Shown here: in pieces, positions 47,583 through 59,630 of the stretch
Position numbering within the stretch: position 1 is the first letter of the stretch
How the letters are laid out: each line of letters begins with the position of its first letter
The notes under the pieces: generated by a model
Databases searched by the model: none
What the model was told of the DNA's origin: nothing
The model's input: the letters and a program-made list of their open reading frames with translations, nothing else
Source of the DNA: Diplodia intermedia
Taxonomy: Eukaryota > Ascomycota > Dothideomycetes > Botryosphaeriales > Botryosphaeriaceae
DNA length: 64,000 nt
Assembly: GCA_021495925.1 (NCBI GenBank)
Contig: JAKEKT010000129.1
Location: forward strand, 21,898 to 85,897
Direction of reading: 5' to 3'
Program-made: the position numbers and the translations under genes

Positions 47583-50500
47583 CTGAGCGTGGAGGCTGGA
47601 GGGCGGACTCTTGTCTTCCTGGCACGATGCGTGGGGACGACGGTCGGCAGGCCAAGGATCGACTGCGCAGCGGTCTGGTTTCGGCGACGGCAACGTCAGC
47701 AGCGCACGCGACAGCGGGTAGGTAGGGCGGCGCGAGGTCGTGGGGAGGGCTGGCGTGAGCCGGACAGGGTGGGCGCAGGTGCAGGAGAGCGAAGGCGTGA
47801 GGCCGGCAGTGCGGTGGAAGTGAAGTTTACGTACCCCTTTCGCTAGAACGCAACGAGCACTGTCGGGCGGGGATTACTCCAATGGGCGCAAGGAAAGGTA
47901 CGGGCAAGGTCTATTAAAACAGGTACAGAAGGCAAAGCGGCCGGCCGGTCTGGGGCGGCGGATTGAGGTGATCGGTCAATGAGAGCGAAGAGTGTAGCGC
48001 GTACGGGCCCCCGAAGAGGCAGCGAGGCTTGTCAGGCCTGCATTGGACGGCGGAGACAGGCGGGAACTCGGGCGGGCAAACAGCACGAACCGTGGGCAGC
48101 TCAGCAGGAGAAAACACAACGACAATCCAAGACGGGGGAGACGTAGGGCGGTGCGTGGAGGACGGCGGCGGGTGGGTTTGGGTGAGGAGGCGGCCGTCGT
48201 TAGGTAGAAGGGGTGAGAGGCCGACTAGCGCAATTCGAGCGCCGAGCTGGCTATTCGCGTTCGGTGAGGGCATGGGCATCGCAATCCTCTCGCAACGGCC
48301 GCCCTGCCCGGCCGTGCACCCGCGGCCGCGAGCAGCAGCAGAGCGCCAGCAGCAACGCCAACGCCAGCAGCAGTCCCGCCGCCGGCCCAGCAGCGTCCCA
48401 GCAGCACATGCATGCGCAGCCATAGCCGCCGCCGCCGCCCGCCCGCGCCCAGCGCCGCTGTCTCGCGCCCGCCTCCAGGAACGCATGAGGCGCGCCTTTG
48501 CTGTCGTCGTGCCACGGCGCAGCTGGTGCACTGGCCTGCCACCTGCGCTGAGGCCCGCCCGGCCCCTGTCGCGGCACTTTTGCTGCCCGCAGCCTACCTG
48601 GCTCCGCTCCGCTCCCGCGACAAGGTCGTCCTGTGCAGCGCGCGGTACAGCAGCTGCAGCCTGCCAGCGAACGCCTCCACGCCCGTCCGCGCCCGCACAC
48701 CGACACCGCCGCTCGCCAGGCCTGCGCCGTATTGTACGCGCTAAGAATTTCGTACAGCGGTGACGAGGGCCACTCGAGCCCTGCACCGCTGCTCGCCTGC
48801 CCGCACGCAGTGGGGCGCATGCCCGCCAATACGAGCCGCGAAAAGGGTCGCCAGACCGCACGTCAATCGCATCCCATCTTCATTCATCGAGGAGCCAGCC
48901 CAGCCGGTCAAGCTTTCCGCCAGGCGCGACCTGCGACGGCGGAATGCTGGAAGCGTGTGGAACCGCCGCTGGCTCCGCGCACCGCTGCCGCGCCTGGCAA
49001 GCGGCCTTCTGGAAGCAGGCCGAGGCGCCCTCGCCGTCGCAGCACCATCGTGCGGTAAATCTCGTCAAAGACCACGGACCAGTGCGCCTCCGCTCCATCC
49101 GCCGAGCGCCGCGATAGCGTTGCGCCGCGATGCCGACTGCGCGAGCCGTGAGACGCGCCCGTTGTGCGGAGTCGACAGAGCCGCAGAGCCGATGAGCGCA
49201 GTATCAGTCGACCGCCCAGCGATCAAACACATCGCAATTCGCGCGAGTCGCGGAGTGGATTCTCATGCGCAATCTCATCAGAGGGGCGATTTCCTCCGCC
49301 TCATCTCCGCCTGCCTGAGCGCCGGCCGGCGCGCCCATTGAAACAGGCGCACAGATATGGCCCACGCCCCCAGGTATATTGTGCCTGGCAGCGTGGATAT
49401 AATTAGCGGTCGGCCAGAGCGGGCAAAGTGCCCGGTTGATCCTCCACGGAGGGTCCCTTTTTTGCGGTGGCCTTGCGTCACTGGCGGGCGAGCACACGCT
49501 GCATCGACGAACCTCGCCACTGCTGCATCGCGGCCCAGCAGCAGCAGGCCGAGCCGGCTTTCATGTGAGGCTGTCTCTGCCTGCGACCCGTCTCCCAGAC
49601 GCCGCCCGATCAAGCCACAAGCCGCGCGCAGGCCTGCGAGACGCCTGTGAAAACCCCAAAGCGCGTCGCAGCAGCGCCAATCAGAGGGCGCGCCGGGCTC
49701 CCCATGGCGGCGCGGAGGCGTAGCATGCCCGAAGAGGCATCTGTACGGGACCGCGCCGGGGCGCGCCAGCGTGGGGCGCGAAGCATGTGCGGTGGCAAGC
49801 AAAAGACGGCCGGAGAGAGGCCTGAGGCGCAGCACGGCCGGCACACAGTGCTCAGCAGCAGCAGCGAAGGCGATAGAAGGAACGGAGGAGTTCTGGCCCT
49901 GCGGGCTTGACACGTCGTTACGTACATGCCGGCTGGAGCCGAAAGCAGAAACAGAGCCAGACACGCAAGGTGTTCCTTGGCTGGCCGCTCGACTCCCGCC
50001 GTTCCACGAGTCTTCTCTGGCTGCGGAAGCAAATTGCATCGGCCGTGAACGGGCACTCGCAGTCGCTGTGAAACCGATCGACCGGCCCTCCGCCGAGTCG
50101 CTGGGTCGCAGCGGCTGGGATGGCAGGCGTTGGCCCCCGTCCTGAAATCTCCAGCTCTTCTTCTTCTTCGTCCCCTTCGTCACCAAACCACGATCCGCCC
50201 TGGGGGCACACGACACAGGCTGACTGGCAGCAGCCCGCCCGTCGACCCGGGTTTGTTCAAGGAAGGCGGGCTCCCTTGCGCCGTCTGGCCGCGTTCCGGC
50301 AGCGTGGATCCGCCCTAGCACTCAGGATAACTTTCTCTCCGCCTCCACACGTCCGTCATCGACCATTCGGCTGCCCTCTCGCCCGCGCGCGACACGTAAT
50401 GCTCATCGCGGGATCGGTCGTCAGCCGCAGGTGCAGCGTCTCGAACGCGCGAAAAGACCGCACCGCCCAAGAGCTGGCTGCAGCCCGTCAACAGTTCGCG

Positions 50501-53500
50501 CGGCTGGAGTGTGACAGCTGCTGGCGTGAGTGGAGGCGACTTCACCGTGTGCCGAAACGCAGGGATGTGTGCTGATGTCCCGCAGTAGCCTCGACGCCTC
50601 GCACGCTCCGGAGCAGCACTTGGCGGCCCGCTGTCGAAACGGCACTGGAGCGTCGGGAGAAATCAGCTGCGGGACTCGGGATGTTTCTGAAACGACGCGA
50701 AAGGGCTCTCTTGCTGCCGATGACGACGGATCTGCGCGTGTCGCAATCAGCGCAGCCACGAGAAGCAATTTACGTTTGGCGCCGGCCGCGAGACGATTCT
50801 TTAGCCTAAGGTGCTGTTGAAATGGCAGGACAGCGCTCGCTCGACGGCGACGCAATAAGGGCAGCGGGACCCCGCAGCGGGCTCCCTGCTCGGCTGCCTC
50901 AGCAGGATTGGCTCCTGCAATTCCCAGCCTCTTGGCGGCTCGACTCTTGTTTACTTTTTGCTCGTTTGCCAGCGATCGTCGCACTACACTGAAGAGGACC
51001 CTGCAGCGGGCGCGGCGCACTCCACGAAAGCCATGGACAGGCGGGCAGCCAACACCCGGGAATGCATGGCACATGGCCGACAAGCGCAGGTCTCCCGGCC
51101 AGCCCGTCACCCCGACGCGGTGTTGGACGACACTCGGAACGATGGTCTGCCGCGCTGCATCTCTGTATTCCCTGGCGTCCCGAGCCCTGCCGGGCGTTGC
51201 TGGTTAACGTGCGCGTTGCGTTTGCGGCGCGGCAGGCATTGTCCTGCGCTTCGACGAAAGCGGCCCACCTTGAGTCGCGACGCCTGCCTTCACGGGAAAC
51301 GCTTCTTGGGCCTACGCCGTTCCGAGTCAGGCTCCATCGGGAGCCAGGCCAGATCGCGACCCGGTCACCGCTTATCTTTCGTGGTGGGTATTGTGCTATC
51401 CATGGCGCGGATCGAGGGACCCTTTTCCGTGGACGCCGTATCCATTTCTTCCGCATGACCATCGTGCGCTCCCGAGCCCGCAGACCCGCGAGATGCGCCG
51501 TCGCCGGTTGAGCTCGTTCTGCCGCGCGCCTGTCCCGCCGTGGACGCTTGCAGAAGGCTGATGTCGTCGGGAGCGGCGCCGCGCCCCATGCACGGGCTAT
51601 TAATGTCGTCCTCGCCTCGCCGGCTCGGGGACGCTTGTTGCATGGCGATTCCAGCAATATGCTCTCAACTCGCAGGCGAACATGAACATGGGGCTGCCGC
51701 TGCTTTGCTCCGATGCGCTATTGACCGTCCCAGCACCCGCCTCCTCCATGCAGGAAAGCATGCGCTGATCGCAGCAAGCATGCTGACTCGCAGGGCCATC
51801 GGAGGAACGTTGTTGCTCGGCTGGGGTACGTCACCTTCAACATCAAAGCGCGCCAGGCCTCGCTGCAGAATCGCTCCCTTCGCCCACTCGCAAAGTGAGG
51901 CGTGGTTCTCAGGGTCCGGTGTCGCAATCGCCGCCCGGCCGAGTCAGCGGCTCCACCCCTCCACACTGCTCAGCACTTCCGCTTTGTGGACGGCCAAGCC
52001 GCAGCCCGCTGGAGCTATCTCCCCCTAGCTGTTTCCCTCGGCGCGACTCAGGTCCGTTTGGGGGCCGTCTCCGATGCCCGCAGATTAAGTGTGAAATATA
52101 TCTCCCGCGTCGGCATCGCTGCTTGTTCGAGCGGCGATGCTCCTACCTCCAGGTAAACACCTCGCACGCCGCTAGCCGCTGCACGGTGTTGCAGTCGGCC
52201 CTGCATCATCGAAGCTTCTGTCGCAGCTCAGATTTGAGCCGCGCCACGCGGCTGCTGTCCCCACAGCCGCTGGTGCTCGATGTTCAAGCTGCGTTCCACA
52301 GATGCCGCGCTGTCCTTGTCTCCTGCAAGGGCCGGTGTTTCTCTCCGTCTGGCGGTTTGGTCTTAGGCCCGAATTCACGACATGGTCATTGGCGCCGCCC
52401 CGATCGACTTTTCTTCCGAACCTTAATGCGTTGCCTGGGAAAGCTGATCCTGGGGGCTTCTCTTAAGCTTACAACCCATGGTATCACTACCGCCTACATC
52501 ACGCCATGCCGCCAGTTTTGGCCAATGTCCCATGCGGCCGGGCACGAGATGATGGCCGAGTTTGCGGGGATGGCTGCCTCAAGCAACATGCCGCTTGCTC
52601 GCCAATTAATGCTTTAGCAAGAGTGTTTGCATGCAGTGGAGGCGCGCTGCATGTGCCAATGAAAAGCCGTGCCCTGCATGTAGATAAGCCACATGGAAGC
52701 ATCGGCGCACCAATCGTGTCCGATGTGGTCACCACCGAATTCGTGCCCGATAATCCGCACCAAGCTGAGTCTTCTTTTCTTCACCGCGTCGTATCTCGTC
52801 CATAAGGCTCGCAGCCAAGCCTCGTATTGAGCTACCGAGACCCGCCGGCGCTGCAATGGCCTCGGGCACCAAATAATCGCTTGTCACTCTTCGATGCAAC
52901 TCCATCTCTGGCGCTCTATCTTCAATCGTGATCGTCTCCGAGCCCCAACGTCGGTACTGGTGACGTAAAGAAGGCTATTCCTGGTAGCACAGCCTATAAG
53001 GAGGCGGAGGATCCTCGCGAATACGAGGCTGTCCCTGGGTCCAACTTCGACTCAGAACTCCTGTGTATTCATGCTATAAGACATACTAATGCCGTGTACG
53101 GTGTCGGGAAGCGAGATCAACAGCTTTCGACCTGCTCTTGCCAGGCACAATTGGCAACAATGGAGGATGCCGACTTTTTCGGCGACAGCAGACGAGACTT
53201 CTACTATTCTTGGGAACATCTCCTCCACCATTTTTTTCAACACTCCGATACCAACCCGATAGTTCAAAAATATCCTGTTACATGTCACGCCTTTGCACGG
53301 CCCGTTTTTTCTTTCGCTCTCTCTTTGCCCGAAAGCAGGATTCAATAACGATAAACAGTTGCATTCAGCAATAGTACACAGTATACCTGATTTATTAGCT
53401 CCACATCAAGTCCGCGGTCACAGGACTTTCGGTCATAGGAGCATCCCATGTCATGCCATTGGGGGTATCTATCGCGCGACCGCGGAGGACTGCGGAGTCA

Positions 53501-54458
53501 ACGGGGCCACATTGATTACCTAGCGCCCCCGGAGCGGAGTGGATGACATCCACAATTCGCACAGGCTCCCATATTGCTCTCTCGCCATACTGTATTGTGG
53601 ATTTCGCTCCTCTCCAGACCCTCCTTGGCGACGAATCAAGCTCAAAGGGAAGGAAAGGACTCCGAACGATTGGTCATAGCGCTCGTCCCGCACATTTTCC
53701 ATCCGGATGACGCTCCGCCTCCCAGACCCCTCGTGCCCACACCTCGGCTATGCCTTTTTTATTTCCCCTCTCTCTTCCTTCTTCAAAGCGAGCAATGTGT
53801 CTCGCAGGCAGGCTCACTCCTGGGGATCCCGAAGGCTGGAACCTACGTACTACGTAGAGAAAGCGTCCTGCGTCGGGGAATGCCAGCCGAGGGAGAGGTC
53901 CGCCACGAGGCGCTTTTCTTCACCCACGTCCTGTCGACGCTGACGATTGGACTCGGTTCCGTCTCACGCTCGTGCAGCAGCGCGCACCCGGCCGGTCACG
54001 CATTGGAAATCTGGTCTCCGTCCTGCATGCGAGCTTAAGGGATCCCGCTGTTTGAGACAAGCCGCGCCGCCGGCCGCCTTTCCCTCCGGGCTGTTCCTGC
54101 CGTCCTGCTTTGTGCGCTCATGTCATGTGCCGGCTGATGCTGTCGCGTCTCAGATGTCATGACGCCCTTTGTTGCCATGCTCTCTTAAAGGGCTGGATCC
54201 GTGTTCTGTGTGAGTGAGGGCGCGCTTTGGTCAGGACCACGGTTCAAAGTGACTTCGAGCAGAGGACTGTCCCACAGTTGACGACGCTACCGTGTTCTGA
54301 CGGTTTCGGAAGGTCTTGGTTTGATTATACTGCCACACGACCGTCACTCATTCCTGTTCCCATCTTCGCCCTCTTGTTCGTGGCGCTCCATCTCATGTTC
54401 CACTGCGACTCCACCATCCTCCGAATGCCCCTCTTGCCGAGTTCCCATGTCTTCTACT
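47583..54458. other. 6.9-kb gene-poor region
   Basis: No convincing protein gene. Long frames on both strands (for example 49278-50321 minus, 48029-48763 plus, 51895-52617 plus) overlap each other, are rich in Arg/Ala/Pro and show no motifs, as expected of high-GC non-coding DNA. I saw no LTRs, transposase motifs or tRNA structure. It may hold the regulatory region of the Bni4-like gene and unannotated transcripts. Confidence 0.5.
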
Positions 54459-56555
54459 TTATTCCGGGTGCATATCCTCCATCTCGTCTTCCACAGTAGC
54501 CTCGAACGCGCCGGGCACTCTGGACTGTCTTTGGACAGGTACGCTTCCTGATGACTGCACACCGGCTCCTTCGGCCTGCTCCGCCACTCCTGCATCTTGT
54601 GGTGGATGTTCCGCGTATGCCGGACCGACCCCTGCGGCAGCCGCATCATGAACCCTTTGTGTCGCGTCGCCAGGCCCAGGGTCGCTCGGTCTTCCGCTCC
54701 TCCTCCTCCTCATCTGCCATCTGTCCGGAACCCTCCCTCTGGGCACCGGTCTCCGACTCTGCCCAACAGACGGTGCGGGTGCCAAGGTCGGCAGGAAGCG
54801 CCGCACCCACCTCCCGGCCTTCTTCTCACTCCTCCTCCTCCCCTCCTCAGGAATCGAAGGGCCCCCGCGTTCCTCGACATGAACCTCCTGAGGCCTCGGT
54901 GCCGCCGGCTGTTGGAAATAGCGTCGGCGCACATCGCGATACGCTCGCATCCTGTCCGCGGCGTCGCGCAGGTACCGCGCGCGCTGCGGCGCGCGGTGTT
55001 CGTCCATCGCCTCGATGTAGGTGGCGCGGTGCCGCATCTGGTCGGTGTAGAAGTCGACCGTTTCGACCCACTCCCGGAAATCCGGCTGGTCTTGGTGGTT
55101 TCGCGCATCCAGCACGTTCTGCCACACCCATTCGACGGCTCGCCTCTCGCCGTCCTCGCGCATCGCGGGGGTCCCTTGGGCGTGGTTTTGGGCGGTCGGC
55201 GTGGGGCCCGGTTCGGCGGGCGGTGATTGAATGGTGGGTGCATTGGTATATCTCGGCGGAGCAGATGACCGATGGTATGGGGGCGGTGAAGAAGATGGAC
55301 GAGGACGAGCGCCTGCTGGCCGAGTGGTGGATGGTCTAGACGTGCTTGGTGGGTAGATTTCAGATTGAGCCCTTGTTGGTTGGGCTCTTCTCCGCTGAGC
55401 TTCGTAGAACAATCTGGCGGCTTGCTCATCTCCACGACGGTGCATTTCGGAAACGTTGCCCGTGTCTTGTCCAATGCGAACATGGTAAGGGCTTCCTCTC
55501 TTGATCGGTTTGGGCGCTTCTCCATTGGACGGCTCTCCCGGCGGTTGTTCTTGCGCTCCTTCCCCTACTCCTGCTGGATCATATTCCGCTTGATATCGCT
55601 GACTTTCTTGCTCTCGGGCAAGTTCCTGTGCTCTCTGTTGAGCGGCCTCTACTTGGGCGATATTACCCGACTCCTCTTGGTTGGCACCCGCTTCTCTTCT
55701 ACTCTCCCGGTCCGCGGCATCATCGACTTGGAAACTGACATGCCGCTCAGGGCGTGGTGGAAGCTGCTCTGCTGTTGTTGGTGGTGGAGGCGGAGGAGGC
55801 GGGCTCTGGTTGCTGGGTGGTGCATTTTCGGCAGTTCCTCCGTTTTCGGCTGTATGACCTTGATCGTCCGCTGGTTGGAATGCTGTCTGAGAGGGTAGTG
55901 GCTGCGGCTGTTCCGCATCTTGCGTTCCCTGTTCTGGTGTGGGTTCTCGATGATTCTCCTGTTGGGGGATCTCGTTATTGAAACTCTCTGGTGGCACTGG
56001 CTCTTCATGTGAACCTGCGGCCGCAGGGGCTTGCACTGCAGGCTGGAAATCCGAAACTCCCGGGGGAGTACCAAAGTGCGTAGATTCTGGTACATGCTGT
56101 TCAGTGGCATTGGCAAAAGCTGGCTGATCTGCAGCATGAAGATCTTCATTGCCTCCAAAGGGACTGTGTAGTGGTCCTGTTGGTGAGTAGGGCCCAGTCC
56201 ATACTTCATTTTCCTTGCGGTGGCGCCTCCAGCAAGAGAACCACAGTAGAAATCCAATGATGATAAGCAGGAGCAAGCAACCAATGATGATTCCAGCCTC
56301 TTGATCGGTTGACAGCCCCGGAGGGGCTTCAACAACCGAAAGGCCGTCCACAGTGGTTGTCACCGAAAGGGGTCGGGGCAAGGTTGGTGTATGCGCAGTG
56401 TTGTTTTGAGTCTGATTTGCCTTCTCAACAACGGAGGTAAGCGGAGAGGCTGGGCTGGGGTATGCATTCGAGCTGAACGAACTGACTGGCTCTCGGGGAG
56501 CGCCAGTGATCACAGGCATATGATCCGCAATGGACAGGTTGCTCGCGGCGGGCAT
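54459..56555 (-). CDS. Single-pass membrane protein with long disordered tail
   Basis: One exon, 698 residues from the first ATG at 56555 (MPAASNLSIADHMPV). A Ser/Thr/Pro-rich ~86-residue N-terminus precedes one strong membrane helix, AGIIIGCLLLLIIIGFLLWFSCW (87-109), and a basic stop-transfer RRHRK. The remaining ~590 residues are Pro/Gln/Glu-rich and disordered, with a polyproline run and a helical, charged section around NVLDARNHQDQPDFREWVET. The architecture resembles fungal cell-wall sensors or mid2-like proteins (glycosylated outside, signalling tail inside), but no signal peptide is visible, so an upstream exon may be missing. No enzyme domain. Function unknown. Confidence 0.75.
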   Translation of the reverse strand: MPAASNLSIADHMPVITGAPREPVSSFSSNAYPSPASPLTSVVEKANQTQNNTAHTPTLPRPLSVTTTVDGLSVVEAPPGLSTDQEAGIIIGCLLLLIIIGFLLWFSCWRRHRKENEVWTGPYSPTGPLHSPFGGNEDLHAADQPAFANATEQHVPESTHFGTPPGVSDFQPAVQAPAAAGSHEEPVPPESFNNEIPQQENHREPTPEQGTQDAEQPQPLPSQTAFQPADDQGHTAENGGTAENAPPSNQSPPPPPPPPTTAEQLPPRPERHVSFQVDDAADRESRREAGANQEESGNIAQVEAAQQRAQELAREQESQRYQAEYDPAGVGEGAQEQPPGEPSNGEAPKPIKRGSPYHVRIGQDTGNVSEMHRRGDEQAARLFYEAQRRRAQPTRAQSEIYPPSTSRPSTTRPAGARPRPSSSPPPYHRSSAPPRYTNAPTIQSPPAEPGPTPTAQNHAQGTPAMREDGERRAVEWVWQNVLDARNHQDQPDFREWVETVDFYTDQMRHRATYIEAMDEHRAPQRARYLRDAADRMRAYRDVRRRYFQQPAAPRPQEVHVEERGGPSIPEEGRRRSEKKAGRWVRRFLPTLAPAPSVGQSRRPVPRGRVPDRWQMRRRRSGRPSDPGPGDATQRVHDAAAAGVGPAYAEHPPQDAGVAEQAEGAGVQSSGSVPVQRQSRVPGAFEATVEDEMEDMHPE

Positions 56556-56946
56556 GTGAGCCCAGAGCACGTCGCTTCTTTGACCATTTCCCAGTCCCAA
56601 AACATGGGAAACATACAAAATCCCTCTTCTGCTTTACGCGGCTCATTGTCGCGGGTCCAGCCTCGTTTCCCCTCTTCTTGCTGCATTGCATGAGGCTGCG
56701 CGAATGAGGAGGGCTGCATCGTCGCTTGCGAGTAGACGTACATGACCAGTTGTCATTGTCCTATGATGCATAAGCGCTAGCCGCTCCTGACGAACATCCA
56801 ACAAGGATGCGCGCGAGATTGGGCGTCAGACTTCTATCCTGAGGCACTGCCACGACAGCTCAACCTTCTCGACCCGCGTACATACAGTATCGGTCTGGCC
56901 TCCGGCGCCTGCGATCTTTCCTTTCCGGCCAGAACCGCAAGCAAAC
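56556..56946. other. Divergent intergenic region
   Basis: About 390 bp between the membrane protein (minus) and the TPR gene (plus); promoter of both. No further gene. Confidence 0.4.
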
Positions 56947-57516
56947 ATGGGAACCGACAGCACAATCGGCAACGGTGCATATGCGCAAGCAACCTCCGAG
57001 TCGCTCATCCGACTGGCAGAGGATGCAGAGGCACGCTTCGGAGCAACTGCTGCATGGACCCTTCAACAACGCGACGAGGCTGCCAACAAGCTTACCGACG
57101 AAAGACGTTTCGCCCAGGCCAAGGAGTACGACGAAGAGAGCCTGCGACGACGCTTGAGCTTGGAGAAAGCAGAGCATGGTCGTGAAGACGAACCAACATT
57201 GGACAATCGGATGCGTCTGGCCCGCCAGTGTTCCGAGACAGAGAACTCCGGAGATGCCATCAGACACTTCCGCGCTGTGCTTCGCTCCCTCGAAGCAAGT
57301 GAACCGTTGGACTGGGACAGGATCGTCGAAACCCGCAACGAGCTTGTCTACGAGCTATGAATCGAGGACCGTCCGGGCCTTGTTTACGAAGCCATCGAAA
57401 TCAGCATGAAGACGCTCGACCGGGCTGTTCCCATCTTCGGGGTCGGTCATCAAGCCATGATCAACTGTCGCTACAATTTGGCTGAAGCACTTTTCAGTTT
57501 TCTTTTTGTGATCTGA
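56947..57516 (+). pseudogene. TPR-repeat protein fragment with in-frame stop
   Basis: From ATG 56947 the frame gives 137 residues with TPR-like helices (LAEDAEARFGATAAWTLQQRDEAANKL, LRRRLSLEKAEHG, EPTLDNRMRLARQCSE, AIRHFRAVLRSLEAS) and stops at TGA 57358-57360. The same frame then continues with clear TPR sequence (IEDRPGLVYEAIEISMKTLDRAV, GHQAMINCRYNLAEALF) to a second stop at 57514-57516. A CGA (Arg) to TGA change explains the break. Such kinesin-light-chain-like TPRs often form the C-terminus of fungal NLR-type proteins; here no NB-ARC or effector domain is present, so it is a remnant or a short TPR protein. Pseudogene status is inferred. Confidence 0.6.
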
Positions 57517-57968
57517 ATTTGCAGTAGCTGTTGCACTGGGTGATGAAAGCAAAGTGTATTGCTCATGCACGCCAGTGAGGCATAAAGAGTGAGAGGGCAG
57601 CAAGCCAGGGGCTGCTTCTATTCCCTATAGCGTGACTAAGCTATCTACAAAGCTCTAAAACAAAACCATGCAACAAAAAAAAACACTGAAGGAAACTGTT
57701 GAACAGTGTGAAGTGGTTGAGTTGCACGCTGCTGCTCATTTGAATCGAGCAGCAAACCATCTGAATTAAATACATTGCTTGTTGCAAAACGATGTGATCA
57801 ATGGAAACTTTCTATCATGGAAAGAGGTAGATGGTGTGTTGCTGGGATGTTGTTTCATGCCTGGGGTTGATACTTGGTGTTGAGAAACAGCAATGAAATA
57901 ACGGGAATGAAACTCAGCAAGTGCGATACTGGCTGACAGAAAACAAGTGCGGCCCACAACAGAAACCG
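57517..57968. other. A+T-rich intergenic region
   Basis: About 450 bp, noticeably more A+T-rich than most of the window, between the TPR remnant and the end of the DUF7924-like gene. No gene seen. Confidence 0.5.
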
Positions 57969-59630
57969 TCAGCCCTTTCGTCTCCGCTTCCTCGCGACAT
58001 GGCTTCCCCTGGAAACATCTCTTGCAGGCGGTGAAATCCGAGCTGCTGGAGTCTGGCTTCCACGATTATAGGCTCTAGGGCGGCCATTCGGCCTTGCCGT
58101 CGAGTCGGACCCGTCTGGCTCCGGGTCCTGCACCTGTTCTTGCGCCGATTCTTGCACCTGGAGGCCCTGGAACTGCTCAGCCGATTCCCAAGCCGCGCTT
58201 GTAAGTTCCGAGACGCTAAAGTTTGGATCAAGGTTATCAAGAGCCTCGCATATCCGTTGTAGGTATGTTGGTGCCCATTGCTCATAGATGTTTTGGACGA
58301 TATTCCAAGCGTCCCATCTGTTGCCGTTTTTATTCCGAGTAAGGCTGAAGTGGAGGGAGAGGATCTCCGTTTGAAAGATATCTACCTGCCCGTCCCGGCC
58401 GAGAACCGGATAGTGGCCATGCAGCAACACATTCATGTTGTTGTAGGAGATGGAAAAGCCAAGGATTTCGCGGTGAAGGCTTCTCTCGCGACGTGCGCCT
58501 TTGAAAAGGTCGACGAGTGCGAGGATGGAGAGCATCATACTGTAAGCGTTTTGATTGTTTGCGAAGGCGATACTCTGCTTGCTTGATTTGGCCTCGCATG
58601 TGAGAAACGGAAAGTACATCCAAGGCGTAGGGTTAATTGTGGCTTTGCTTCCAGTGGCCTTGTCCAGCATGGCGAGTTGACTTGTAGAGAAAGCCTTCTG
58701 CGAGAAGCCGACGCAGTAGTCTGGCTGCGGTGCCGGGAACCCGTTGATCAACGAAGGTTGGTTAACCCACCTCTCATTCCAGTGGTCGATTAATAGAGAG
58801 TAATGGTATCCTAATGTATCGTTGCTGATGTATTTGCATGCTAGTTCCACTGCTGAAGGGCAGATTAGGTGGCCTAGTAATGAGATAACGCCTGACTCAT
58901 TAAGGAGGGATAGCCGCTTGAGTCGAAAAACAAACGCAGCATCGTCGGATAACGGAGAATCTTTTGGTAGTTCGCGTTTTTTGCTTTGAAGCGTAGAGCA
59001 TAAGGTCTGGCTTGTATCGCTTGGGCCATTTTCTGTAAGTGCACCTTGGCCAGAAGTTTCATACTCATCCATAAAGTATCTGGTGCCAGCGGCACCCTTT
59101 TCCAGCATTTTTCGACAATCCGGTTTCGTATAGACTCCAGGAATTGCGGTGGTGGTAGAAGGCAGAATGTCTGACTCTTCGGTTTCAGTATGCTGCGAGA
59201 CCAGCGCTTGCCTGAGATAGGAAGGTTTGCCGCGAGCATTTTTAAATCGAGCCATGCCCTTCTTAAAGAAAGAATCAGGCCACTCTTTGTGCTCCGCCCA
59301 ATGTGTAATGGGGTCAGGACTGTGGTTGGGTTGAGGTGGCGCTTGAGTAGCCGGTTGCTTTCGGGGTGCCTTTCGTCTTTTACTCTGCGGCGGCGCTACC
59401 GGGCTGGTCCCTTTTCGAGCAGCATGTTGCGGGCGATTAGTAGACTAATCAATTATAAGCTACCATCTAAAACCCTATAGCATTGTTTAAGCACAAACCT
59501 CGGGTACATCGTTTGCCTTTTGTTTCTTCTTTTTGCAAAGTAGTTGTTCCTGCACGCGCTTGCTTCTTCGTAAAGGCTGGTTCTGATCTAGGATGTTTGC
59601 TTTTTGACGCGCTTTCTGCCCGCGTACCAT
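57969..59630 (-). CDS. DUF7924-like protein with PD-(D/E)XK-type motif
   Basis: Two exons (59630-59499, 59444-57969; 54-nt intron GTTTGT...GATTAG) give 535 residues. The first exon is basic (LRRSKRVQEQ, CKKKKQKAN), a likely nuclear localisation signal. Next comes PITHWAEHKEWPDSFFKKG, like the start of the fungal DUF7924 family as I recall it. The core holds QPDYCVGF (P285-D286) and, about 40 residues on, MYFPFLTCEAKSS (E328-A-K330): the spacing and hydrophobic strands of a PD-(D/E)XK nuclease fold. A Gln/Glu-rich, then basic tail (HVARKRRRKG) ends it. Such genes are frequent in fungal accessory regions; nuclease activity is not established. It sits between a broken TPR gene and a MITE. Confidence 0.75.

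Noticed and set aside
49278..50321. 347-codon minus-strand frame in the gene-poor block
   Set aside because: Composition typical of random high-GC DNA; no helices, motifs or splice-consistent neighbours.
54551..55339. 262-codon plus-strand frame opposite the single-pass membrane protein
   Set aside because: Lies wholly within that gene's exon on the other strand and lacks protein character.
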